Positions 36,766-44,112 of a stretch of DNA of 64,000 nucleotides are shown one piece after another. The position numbers and the translations under genes are program-made. Source of the stretch: Nocardioidaceae bacterium (GTDB lineage: Bacteria > Actinomycetota > Actinomycetes > Propionibacteriales > Nocardioidaceae); contig JAICXL010000002.1 in the NCBI GenBank assembly GCA_025980475.1, forward strand, positions 1-64,000. Direction: 5' to 3'. Under the pieces are notes generated by a model that made no database searches, was not told the origin of the DNA, and was given only the letters and a program-made list of their open reading frames with translations. Position 1 is the first letter of the stretch; every line of letters starts with the position of its first letter.

Positions 36766-37521
36766 ATGCTCGAGGTTCGCGGGCTCAAGCTGGCCTTCGG
36801 GGGCGTCCAGGCCATCGACGGGCTGGACTTCACCGTCCCCGATGGCACCGTGACCGCGCTGATCGGCGCCAACGGCGCCGGCAAGACGTCGGTGCTCAAC
36901 GTGCTCAGCCGCTTCTACCAGCCCCAGGCCGGCACGGTCGTCTACAACGGCACCGACCTGCTGCGGTTGCGTGCCCACAAGCTGGTCCACGCCGGCGTGG
37001 GCCGCAGCTTCCAGAACGTCGCACTCTTCCAGGAGCTGCCGGTCCTGGACAACCTGCTCGTCGGTGCGGACCACCTCGGCCGCACGGGACTGCTCCGCAA
37101 CACCCTGCGCACCCCCGGGGCGCGCCGCCACGAGCGCAGGGCCCGGGAGCGCGCTGAGCGCGTGATGGAGTTCCTCGAGATCACCGACCTGCGGCACCGC
37201 CGGGCTGGAGACCTCTCCTTCGGCGACAGGAAGCTGGTCGACATGGGGCGGGCGCTGACCTCCGGACCGTCGTTGCTGCTCCTCGACGAGCCGGCCAGCG
37301 GCATGGCCGAGAGCCAGCGCGACTGGCTCGGTCAGGTGATCCGGCGGATCCCGGACGAGTTCGGGGCCAGCGTGCTGCTGATCGACCACGACATGGGCCT
37401 GGTGCTGGGCGTCTCCGCGTCAGTCGTGGTGATGGACTTCGGCCGCAAGATCGCCGAGGGCGACCCCGACGCGGTACGCCGCGACGAACGGGTCATCGCC
37501 GCCTACCTGGGAGAGGACTGA
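36766..37521 (+). CDS. ABC importer ATPase (LivG type)
   Basis: A 251-residue ATPase: Walker A GANGAGKTS, Walker B LLLLDEPASGM and switch His in LLIDHDMGLV. The signature is LSFGDRKLVDMGRAL in place of the LivG-usual LSYGQQR, so the canonical Q-x-R is altered, as in some subgroups with non-amino-acid substrates. Starts two bases after the permease stop, next ATPase one base after its stop. Confidence 0.9.
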   Translation: MLEVRGLKLAFGGVQAIDGLDFTVPDGTVTALIGANGAGKTSVLNVLSRFYQPQAGTVVYNGTDLLRLRAHKLVHAGVGRSFQNVALFQELPVLDNLLVGADHLGRTGLLRNTLRTPGARRHERRARERAERVMEFLEITDLRHRRAGDLSFGDRKLVDMGRALTSGPSLLLLDEPASGMAESQRDWLGQVIRRIPDEFGASVLLIDHDMGLVLGVSASVVVMDFGRKIAEGDPDAVRRDERVIAAYLGED

Positions 37522-37522
37522 C

Positions 37523-38218
37523 GTGCTCACCGTCGACTCGATCGACTGCTCCTACGGACCGGTCCAGGCACTCATGGGCCTGTCCCTGGAAGCGACGGAC
37601 GGCGCGTTCATCGCCATCCTGGGGGCGAACGGGGCCGGCAAGAGCACCACCCTGAAGGCGATCGCCGGCCTGGTTCGGCCCACTCGTGGCCGGGTGCTCT
37701 TCCGCGGCCGCAACCTGGCCCGGCTCGGCCCGGAGCGGCGTCTCTCCCTCGGCATCGCCCTGTGCCCGGAGGGCCGACGGGTCTTCCCCGACTTCACCGT
37801 GGCGGAGAACCTCCGGGTCGGTGGCCATCGCCTGAACCGGCGCGTGCTCGGCGACCGGGTGGACCAGACGCTGCAGCTGTTCCCCGCGCTGAAGGACCGG
37901 ATGGGCCAGTCTGCGGGCTCGCTCTCCGGAGGCGAGCAGCAGATGCTCGCCATCGCCCGGGCCCTGATGACTGAGCCGTCGCTGCTGCTGCTGGACGAGC
38001 CGAGCCTCGGCCTGGCCCCGATGATCACCCGACAGGTCTTCGACGCCGTCGACGGGATCCGGAAGCAGGGCACCACGGTGGTGCTCGTCGAGCAGAACCG
38101 GCTGGCGCTGCGCTACGCCGACTACGCCTACGTGCTCGGCAACGGCAGGCTGCGGCTCGAGGGGCCGGCCGGGGAGGTCCAGGACGACGAGAGGCTGCGC
38201 AGCGCCTACCTGGGCTGA
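37523..38218 (+). CDS. ABC importer ATPase (LivF type)
   Basis: The second ATPase of the importer, 231 residues: Walker A GANGAGKST, LSGGEQQMLAIARALM as a canonical signature, Walker B LLLLDEPSLGLAP and VLVEQN for the switch region, the form typical of LivF. GTG start immediately after the LivG-type gene. Last gene of the operon; no clear terminator before tRNA-Lys. Confidence 0.9.
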   Translation: MLTVDSIDCSYGPVQALMGLSLEATDGAFIAILGANGAGKSTTLKAIAGLVRPTRGRVLFRGRNLARLGPERRLSLGIALCPEGRRVFPDFTVAENLRVGGHRLNRRVLGDRVDQTLQLFPALKDRMGQSAGSLSGGEQQMLAIARALMTEPSLLLLDEPSLGLAPMITRQVFDAVDGIRKQGTTVVLVEQNRLALRYADYAYVLGNGRLRLEGPAGEVQDDERLRSAYLG

Positions 38219-38263
38219 GGACGCGGCTCTGCACTCACGGCCGGCTGCGTCGAGGGGGTTGTG

Positions 38264-38336
<73 letters not shown>

Positions 38337-38422
38337 GCGAAGCGAATGGAACCTTAGCAGCGCATCCCCGACGAGGCGAAATCGCCGCCGCCTGGTGCCG
38401 TGCCCGTCCTCTTGCCACGCCA

Positions 38423-38466
38423 AACTGCCTCTCCGCAGACGACGTGCCCTGTGCGGGGAGGCAGTT
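38423..38466 (-). terminator. Hairpin after the oxidoreductase gene
   Basis: Arms AACTGCCTCTCCGCA (38423-38437) and TGCGGGGAGGCAGTT (38452-38466) pair over 15 bp with one G-U, loop 14 nt. Read on the minus strand it lies 33 nt after the stop at 38499 and is followed by TTTGGC, so a terminator is likely. Confidence 0.6.
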
Positions 38467-38498
38467 CGGGCTCCTCACCTGGGAAACCGGGCGCCACC

Positions 38499-40076
38499 TC
38501 AGCGCATCGCGAGCACGGCCTGGGCGGCGTTGTGGCCGCCGAGCCCCGAGACCGCCCCGCCGCGGCGGGCGCCGGAGCCGCAGAGCAGCACCGCGTCCAC
38601 GTCGGTGGCCACGCCCCACTGCTGGGCGGGAGTGACCAGCGACTCCCGGTTGGAGGCCCACGGCCACGACAGGTCGCCGTGGAAGATGTGCCCGCCAGGC
38701 ATGGCGAGGTCGCGCTCGACGTCCTGCGGCACCTTGGCCTCGATGCAGGGCTGGCCGTCCGCAGTCCTCATCACGCAGTCCAGCAACGGTTCGGCGAGGT
38801 GGGTGTCGATCGCGGCGATGGCGCGCCGTACGGCTTCGTCCCGCACCGCCTCGGTGTCGGCAACGAAGAGCGCCTCGGGCATGTGCACCCCGAAGTAGGT
38901 GAGCGTCTGGGCCCCCTGGCGCCCGAGCGAGCCGACGATGGAGTCGTCGGTCAGGGAGTGGCAGTAGAGCTCTCCGGGCGGCACCGTTGGCAGGGTGCCG
39001 GCCGCGGCCTCGGCGTAGGCCCGGGCGAGCGAGGAGTACTCCTCGGCGACGTGGAAGGTGCCGGCGAACGCGACCGCCGGGTCGTCGCCGGACTTGAGTC
39101 GGGGGAGCCGGGACAGCAGGAAGTTGATCTTGAGCTGGGAACCCGAGGGCTTGGTGTCCGCGCCCGGATCGTCGCCCATCAGGATGCGCAGCACCCACGG
39201 GGCGATGTTGCCCAGGGCGAAGCGCGCCCGCACCGTGTGGCTGCACGTGCCGTCGTGCCAGCTGACCTCGGCGCCGTCGGCGCCCGCCGCGATGTCGCTG
39301 ACCCCCGCGCCGACCAGGACCTCGGCCCCCGCGCGGCTGGCGGCCTTCGTCAGGGCGCCGGTGACCGCCCCCATGCCACCGACCGGGACCCGCCACTCGC
39401 CGGTGCCGTTGCCGATCACGTGGTAGAGGAAGCAGCGGTTCTGCACCAGCGAGGGATCGTTGAGGTCGGCGAAGGTGCCGATCACCGCGTTGGTCGCGAC
39501 GACCCCGCGGACCAGGTCGTCCTCGAACCGCTGCTCGATGACCTCGCTCAGGGGGCGCTCCACCAGCGCCTGCCACATCTCGGGGTTCACCCGCTCGCGC
39601 ATCTCCCGCGCGGTGACCAGCGGCTCGGTCAAGGTGGGTGCGACCTGCTGGGCGAAGGCGTGCACGTCGGTGTAGAACCGGCGCCAGGCTGCGTACTCGT
39701 CGTCGGAGGAGGTCAGCGCGAAGAAGGACGAGCGGGTCGCCGGACCCTCGTCGTGCTCGACGAGCAGACCGACCTCGCGCCCGTCCCGGAGGGACGGCGA
39801 GTAGGAGGCGGTGGGACGTGAGCGCAGCTCGAGGTCGAGGCCGAGCTCGCGGATCACCTGGTCGGGCAACAGCGACACGAGGTAGGAGTAGCGCGAGAGC
39901 TCCGCATCGAGGCCCGGGAACGCCGGCGCGCTGACGGCGGCGCCGCCGACGTGGTCGAGCCGCTCGAGCACCAGCGTGCTCAGCCCGGCGCGGGCGAGGT
40001 ACGCCGCTGCCGTCAGGCCGTTGTGCCCGCCGCCGACCACGACCACGTCGTACGCGCGCTTCGATGCTCCTGCCAT
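38499..40076 (-). CDS. FAD-dependent oxidoreductase, phytoene dehydrogenase-like
   Basis: A 525-residue flavoprotein of the CrtI/PYROXD2-like group. VVVGGGHNGLTAAAYLARAG (about 10-29) binds FAD; VLERLDHVGGAAVS is the second dinucleotide contact; VPVGGMGAVTGAL and the C-terminal LLCGSGARRGGAVSGLGGHN complete the family pattern. The substrate is unknown and no carotenoid genes are near. ATG 40076 lies 7 nt after a TAACGT box; an upstream in-frame ATG would run through the pirin control region. Confidence 0.85.
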   Translation of the reverse strand: MAGASKRAYDVVVVGGGHNGLTAAAYLARAGLSTLVLERLDHVGGAAVSAPAFPGLDAELSRYSYLVSLLPDQVIRELGLDLELRSRPTASYSPSLRDGREVGLLVEHDEGPATRSSFFALTSSDDEYAAWRRFYTDVHAFAQQVAPTLTEPLVTAREMRERVNPEMWQALVERPLSEVIEQRFEDDLVRGVVATNAVIGTFADLNDPSLVQNRCFLYHVIGNGTGEWRVPVGGMGAVTGALTKAASRAGAEVLVGAGVSDIAAGADGAEVSWHDGTCSHTVRARFALGNIAPWVLRILMGDDPGADTKPSGSQLKINFLLSRLPRLKSGDDPAVAFAGTFHVAEEYSSLARAYAEAAAGTLPTVPPGELYCHSLTDDSIVGSLGRQGAQTLTYFGVHMPEALFVADTEAVRDEAVRRAIAAIDTHLAEPLLDCVMRTADGQPCIEAKVPQDVERDLAMPGGHIFHGDLSWPWASNRESLVTPAQQWGVATDVDAVLLCGSGARRGGAVSGLGGHNAAQAVLAMR

Positions 40077-40083
40077 GGGCAGC

Positions 40084-40089
40084 ACGTTA
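40084..40089 (-). promoter_or_regulatory. -10 box of the oxidoreductase gene
   Basis: TAACGT on the minus strand, 7 nt before ATG 40076. Confidence 0.45.
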
Positions 40090-40146
40090 TCGGGCGGCTG
40101 CGGACATTTCGCGTATACGGGGCGCCGCCCTGTCGGAATATTCAAT

Positions 40147-40162
40147 CTTCAACTATCGTTGA
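40147..40162. promoter_or_regulatory. Putative MarR-type operator before pirin
   Basis: CTTCAACTATCG (40147-40158) is identical to the sequence between marR and yceI (54441-54452, other strand). Here it overlaps a perfect inverted repeat TCAAC-TATC-GTTGA (40149-40162), which also contains a TATCGT -10-like hexamer, so a bound repressor would block the promoter. Confidence 0.55.
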
Positions 40163-40196
40163 CCGAGGGCACGACCAACGAGAAGAGGGATGCCCG

Positions 40197-41177
40197 ATGC
40201 CAGCTGTCACCGTTCCCGACCTGACCGTCCTCGACCGCCTCGGCACACCGGGGCTGGGCGACACCGTCCGCCCGGTCAAGCAGGTGATCACCGCACCGAA
40301 GGGTTACGAGGGCGAGGGCTTCCCCGTCCGCCGCGCCTTCGCCGGGGTCGACCTGAGCGATCTCGACCCGTTCGTGCACATGGACCAGATGGGGGAGGTG
40401 GAGTACGCCCCCGGCGAGCCCAAGGGCACACCGTGGCACCCCCACCGCGGGTTCGAGACCGTCACCTACATCATCGACGGCGTCTTCGACCACCGCGACA
40501 GCCATGGTGGCGGTGGCTCGATCACCAACGGGGACACCCAGTGGATGACCGCCGGCGCGGGCCTGCTGCACATCGAGACACCCCCCGAGTGGCTGGTGCA
40601 GTCCGGGGGGCTCTTCCACGGCATCCAGCTCTGGGTCAACCTGCCGCGCTCGGCGAAGTGGAACCCGCCCGCCTACCAAGACATCCGGTCCGCGCAGGTC
40701 GGCCTCGCGGCGTCGACCGATGCCGGCGCGCTCGTGCGCGTCATCGCCGGCCACGTCGGCCAGACGGCCGGTCCCGGGTCGACGTACACCCCGATGACGA
40801 TGGTGCACGCCACCGTCGCCCGCGGTGCCCGGCTCGACCTGCCGTGGGAGCCGTCCTACAACGCGCTCGTCTACGTGCTGTCCGGTCGCGGCACGGTGGG
40901 CACCGAGGGGCGCCCGCTGGAGACGGGCAACCTCGCCGTGCTCGGCGCCGGTGACTTCCTGACCCTGCGTGCCTCCGACCACCCCGACGGCCGGACGCCG
41001 GACCTCGACGTGCTCGTGATCGGCGGAGAGCCGATCCGTGAGCCGGTCGCGTGGGCGGGCCCGTTCGTGATGAACACCAAGGCCGAGGTCATGCAGGCGT
41101 TCGAGGACTTCCAGGCCGGCAGTATGGGCCAGATTCCCGCCGTTCACGGCGCGCCCACCCACCTGATCGAGGGCTGA
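40197..41177 (+). CDS. Pirin-family cupin protein
   Basis: A 326-residue bicupin. WHPHRGFETVTYIIDG (about 79-94) is the pirin metal motif with the H-x-H pair, and GDTQWMTAGAGLLHIE supplies the third His/Glu. QLWVNLPRSAKWNPPAYQ is the conserved middle. Bacterial pirins act as quercetinase-like dioxygenases or bind other proteins; this one cannot be placed. ATG 40197 has AGAAGAGGGA before it, unlike the leaderless genes around. The upstream operator suggests MarR control. Confidence 0.9.
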   Translation: MPAVTVPDLTVLDRLGTPGLGDTVRPVKQVITAPKGYEGEGFPVRRAFAGVDLSDLDPFVHMDQMGEVEYAPGEPKGTPWHPHRGFETVTYIIDGVFDHRDSHGGGGSITNGDTQWMTAGAGLLHIETPPEWLVQSGGLFHGIQLWVNLPRSAKWNPPAYQDIRSAQVGLAASTDAGALVRVIAGHVGQTAGPGSTYTPMTMVHATVARGARLDLPWEPSYNALVYVLSGRGTVGTEGRPLETGNLAVLGAGDFLTLRASDHPDGRTPDLDVLVIGGEPIREPVAWAGPFVMNTKAEVMQAFEDFQAGSMGQIPAVHGAPTHLIEG

Positions 41178-41193
41178 GGCCCATCCAGAACGA

Positions 41194-41225
41194 CCGCAGG
41201 CCAGAGGAGATCCTCCGGCCTGCGG
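41194..41225 (-). terminator. Terminator hairpin after tRNA-His
   Basis: CCGCAGGCC (41194-41202) pairs with GGCCTGCGG (41217-41225), with an inner GAGG/CCTC. On the minus strand it starts 7 nt after tRNA-His and is followed by TCGTTCT. It also lies 17 nt after pirin on the other strand, so it may serve both. Confidence 0.6.
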
Positions 41226-41231
41226 TGCTGG

Positions 41232-41308
41232 TGGGGTGAGTGACGGGACTTGAACCCGCGGCCCCCTGGACCACAACCAGGTGCTCTACCAGCTGAGCTA
41301 CACCCACC
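41232..41308 (-). tRNA. tRNA-His (GUG)
   Basis: Acceptor GTGGGTG with CACTCAC (one G-U), anticodon loop TTGTGGT (GUG), T-arm CGGGTTCAAGTCCCG. The His identity features are encoded: G at -1 (41308) opposite discriminator C73 (41235). A CCA end is encoded as well (41234-41232), unlike the other tRNAs here. Confidence 0.94.
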
Positions 41309-41334
41309 ATGCGAGGGACGAGTGTACAGGCTCG

Positions 41335-41964
41335 TCAGGCGTCCCCAGACCCGGACTCGTCGCGTCCGAGAGCGCCCTGGTGCAGGGCTGCGAGACGCCG
41401 GCTCTCGTTGGTGTCCGGCCCCGGCGGAGGCACGAAGACAGCGTCGCGGTAGTAGCGCAGCTCCTCGATGCTCTCCCGGATGTCGGCCAGCGCCCGATGG
41501 TTGCCGGACTTCTCCGGAGCGTTGTAGTAGGCGCGCGGGTACCCCCGTCGGGCGAGTTCCTTGATCGAGGAGACGTCGACGATGCGGTAGTGCAGGAACG
41601 ACTCCAGCTCCGGCATGTCCCGAGCGAGGAAGGCCCGGTCGGTGGCGACGGTGTTGCCGGCCAGCGGCGGCCGGCTGCCGTCGGGACAGTGCTGCTTGAC
41701 ATAGCTGAGTACGGCGTCCTCCGCGGCCGTCATCGTCACCCCGCGCGGCAGCTCCTCGAGCAGGCCCGAGCTCGTGTGTATCTCCCGGACGAAGTCGATC
41801 ATCTGCTCCAGCGCCCCCGGCGGAGGCGCGATCACGATGTCGATCCCGTCACCGAGGACGTTCAGATCGAAGTCGGTGACCAGCGCGGCCACCTCGATCA
41901 GGGCGTCCCGGCCGAGGTCGAGCCCGGTCATCTCACAGTCGATCCACACGAGTCGGTCGTTCAC
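41335..41964 (-). CDS. orn: Oligoribonuclease
   Basis: 3'-5' exonuclease that clears RNA dinucleotides, including pGpG from c-di-GMP turnover. The 209 residues show the DEDDh set: Asp and Glu in WIDCEMTGLD (exo I), GNTVATDRAFL (exo II) and SGNHRALADI (exo III with the catalytic His and Asp). The C-terminal 25 residues are an extra polar tail. GTG 41964. Divergent from the DsbA-like gene. Confidence 0.95.
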   Translation of the reverse strand: MNDRLVWIDCEMTGLDLGRDALIEVAALVTDFDLNVLGDGIDIVIAPPPGALEQMIDFVREIHTSSGLLEELPRGVTMTAAEDAVLSYVKQHCPDGSRPPLAGNTVATDRAFLARDMPELESFLHYRIVDVSSIKELARRGYPRAYYNAPEKSGNHRALADIRESIEELRYYRDAVFVPPPGPDTNESRRLAALHQGALGRDESGSGDA

Positions 41965-41972
41965 GAGCCGTG

Positions 41973-41978
41973 AGCCTA
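41973..41978 (-). promoter_or_regulatory. -10 box of orn
   Basis: TAGGCT on the minus strand, 8 nt before the GTG. Confidence 0.45.
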
Positions 41979-42004
41979 CTCAAGGGCCGCATGTGGACGC
42001 CCCC

Positions 42005-42010
42005 TAGAGT
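42005..42010 (+). promoter_or_regulatory. -10 box of the DsbA-like gene
   Basis: TAGAGT, 7 nt before ATG 42018, favouring that start over upstream codons. Confidence 0.5.
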
Positions 42011-42017
42011 TCCCCTG

Positions 42018-42761
42018 ATGTCCTCGAACACCCCCGACGAGATGAGCGAACGCCGCCGCGCCAGCGCCGCGCATGCCCAGGCGGAGCAGGACGCGGGCGA
42101 GCGGTTCCGGTCGCTGCTCCTCGGCGTCGGCGCCGTCATCCTCATCGGCGCGGTCGTGGCCGGTGTGATCATCTTCCAGGGCGGCGGGGGCGGCACTGTC
42201 GGCGTCATCCGGCATCCCCCGAAGGTGACCACGACAGCTCACGGGATCGCGGTCGGCCGGCCTGCCGCGCCCGTGCACGTGGTGGTCTATGAGGACTTCC
42301 TCGACAGGGGGAGCACGCGGTTCGAGATGGGCTCGCGCGACTACCTGCACACCGACGCCGCAGCGGGCCGGGTGTACGTGGAGTACCGACCGATCGCCAG
42401 AGCCGACCAGGCCTCGACCCGGGCGCTCAACGCCTTCGCCGCTGTGCTCGACACGGCCGGGCCGAAGGCCGCACTGAAGTTCCACGACCTGCTCTTCGAC
42501 CAGCAGTCCTCGGGGACGGCTCCAGCGCCAGCGGCGACGCAGCTGGTCTCGCTGGCCGTGGAGGCGGGCGCGAGGCGGGCCGCCGCCCAGGGGCCGGTCA
42601 GCTCGCTGGGTTACCAGCAGTGGGTCGACGGCGCCGACGCCGCTGCCTCGAAGGCGCACGTGCGCACCACACCCAGCGTGCTGGTGGGCGGCACGAAGCT
42701 GCCCGGCACGGTCGACCAGGTGGTCGACGAGCTCGAGACCAGGATCGCCAAGGAGGGCTGA
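42018..42761 (+). CDS. Membrane-anchored DsbA-like protein lacking the CxxC motif
   Basis: A 247-residue protein with an N-terminal cytoplasmic stretch, one membrane helix (about 33-53) and an extracellular thioredoxin-fold domain like DsbA/mycothiol-dependent Mpt-type proteins. HVVVYEDFLDRGS occupies the place where relatives read VYEDFxCPYC; both cysteines are replaced, and the whole protein has no cysteine. The cis-proline loop TTPSVLVGG remains. It cannot catalyse disulfide exchange, and may act as a chaperone or scaffold. The adenosine deaminase gene follows after 4 nt. Confidence 0.82.
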   Translation: MSSNTPDEMSERRRASAAHAQAEQDAGERFRSLLLGVGAVILIGAVVAGVIIFQGGGGGTVGVIRHPPKVTTTAHGIAVGRPAAPVHVVVYEDFLDRGSTRFEMGSRDYLHTDAAAGRVYVEYRPIARADQASTRALNAFAAVLDTAGPKAALKFHDLLFDQQSSGTAPAPAATQLVSLAVEAGARRAAAQGPVSSLGYQQWVDGADAAASKAHVRTTPSVLVGGTKLPGTVDQVVDELETRIAKEG

Positions 42762-42765
42762 CCCC

Positions 42766-43788
42766 ATGAGCCGAGATCTGTCCGCCTTCGTCGCGGGCCT
42801 GCCCAAGGCAGAGCTGCACGTGCACCACGTCGGCTCTGCGTCACCCCGCATCGTCTCCGAGCTCGCTGCTCGCCACCCCGGGAAGGTGCCCAGTGACCCC
42901 GGCGAGCTCGCGTCATTCTTCGCGTTCCGCGACTTCGCCCACTTCATCGAGGTCTACCTGGCCGTCGTCGACCTGGTCCGCACCGCCGAGGACGTGCGGC
43001 TGCTCACCTACGAGGTCGCGCGCGAGATGGCGACCGGCCAGAACGTGAAGTACGCCGAGCTCACCTGCACGCCCTACACCTCCGTGAAGGCTGGGGTCCC
43101 CATCGAGGCCTTCAACGAGGCGATCGAGGACGCCCGGGTCGCTGCCGAGCGCGACTTCGGCATCGAGCTGCGCTGGATCTTCGACGTCCCCGGTGAGTTC
43201 GGGGTGCCCGCCGCCGACGACACCCTGGACTGGGCACTCCACCACGCGCCCGACGCGCTGATCGGGTTCGGACTCGGTGGTCCCGAGGTCGGCGTGCCCC
43301 GGCCCCTGTTCCAGCGACACTTCGAAGCTGCCCGTGCCGCCGGGCTGCACAGCGTGCCGCACGCCGGCGAGACCACCGGTCCCCAGACGGTCTGGGACGC
43401 CCTGAAGCTGCTGGGCGCGGAGCGGATCGGCCACGGCACCTCCTCGGCCCAGGACCCCGCGCTGCTCGCCCACCTCGCCGAGCACCGGATCCCGCTCGAG
43501 GTCTGCCCCTCGTCGAACGTCGCCACGCACGCGGTCGAGTCGCTGGGGGAGCACCCGATCACCGCATTCCGCGACGCCGGCGCCGTCATCACCGTCAACA
43601 GCGACGACCCGCCGATGTTCGGCACCACGCTCAACCGCGAGTACGAGATCGCCGCCGACCTGCTCGGGCTCGACCGGCTGGGTCTGGCCGGCCTCGCGAA
43701 GTCGGCCGTGTCCGCTTCGTTCCTCGATGAGCACGGCAAGACCCGGCTGGCTGCGGACATCGACGCCCATCTGGCCGCCTTCGAATGA
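42766..43788 (+). CDS. Adenosine deaminase-family hydrolase
   Basis: A 340-residue zinc aminohydrolase that deaminates adenosine or a related nucleoside. The metal pair is ELHVHH (His18, His20), the catalytic segment VPHAGETTG, the zinc/base Asp pair NSDDPPMFGT. The actinobacterial form of the first motif, HVHHVGS, differs from the E. coli HVHLDG. Adenosine or an aminodeoxyfutalosine-type substrate cannot be told apart from sequence here; no menaquinone genes are near. ATG 42766 has a GGAGG site before it. It follows the DsbA-like gene closely and is probably cotranscribed. Confidence 0.85.
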   Translation: MSRDLSAFVAGLPKAELHVHHVGSASPRIVSELAARHPGKVPSDPGELASFFAFRDFAHFIEVYLAVVDLVRTAEDVRLLTYEVAREMATGQNVKYAELTCTPYTSVKAGVPIEAFNEAIEDARVAAERDFGIELRWIFDVPGEFGVPAADDTLDWALHHAPDALIGFGLGGPEVGVPRPLFQRHFEAARAAGLHSVPHAGETTGPQTVWDALKLLGAERIGHGTSSAQDPALLAHLAEHRIPLEVCPSSNVATHAVESLGEHPITAFRDAGAVITVNSDDPPMFGTTLNREYEIAADLLGLDRLGLAGLAKSAVSASFLDEHGKTRLAADIDAHLAAFE

Positions 43789-43789
43789 T

Positions 43790-43806
43790 CCCGGCATCGT
43801 GCCGGG
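43790..43806 (+). terminator. Hairpin after adenosine deaminase
   Basis: CCCGGCA-tcg-TGCCGGG, a 7-bp perfect stem starting one base after the stop codon. There is no T-run after it, so its strength as a terminator is uncertain. Confidence 0.5.
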
Positions 43807-43852
43807 CGTGTCGCTGACCGGGACGGCGCCACCGATCACTTAGAAAGGTGGT

Positions 43853-43881
43853 GGGCCTGCGGAGTATGAGACCGCAGGCCC
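43853..43881 (-). terminator. Terminator hairpin after tRNA-Arg
   Basis: GGGCCTGCGG and CCGCAGGCCC pair perfectly over 10 bp, loop 9 nt. On the minus strand it begins 19 nt after tRNA-Arg and is followed by ACCACCTTTCT. The stem sequence repeats that of the tRNA-His hairpin. Confidence 0.65.
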
Positions 43882-43900
43882 TCGACATCCCCGCGAAGGG

Positions 43901-43974
43901 TGCCCCCGACAGGACTCGAACCTGTGACCCGCGGATTAGAAGTCCGCTGCTCTATCCAGCTGAGCTACGGGGGC
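43901..43974 (-). tRNA. tRNA-Arg (UCU)
   Basis: Acceptor GCCCCCG/CGGGGGC, D-arm AGCTCAGCTGGATAGAGC, anticodon stem GCGGA/TCCGC with loop CTTCTAA (UCU), T-arm ACAGGTTCGAGTCCTGT. Discriminator A, CCA not encoded. Confidence 0.94.
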
Positions 43975-44112
43975 TGGGCGACCAGATTATGCCGTAGCCG
44001 GACCTCGTCCGCATCGCGACGGAGTGGTCCAGGTCCCACCGGTTTCTGCCCGGTTTCGCCGCGGGTGGACGCCGCTCCGGGTTAGGGTCCCGCCGGAGTT
44101 GGGGGAGCCATA

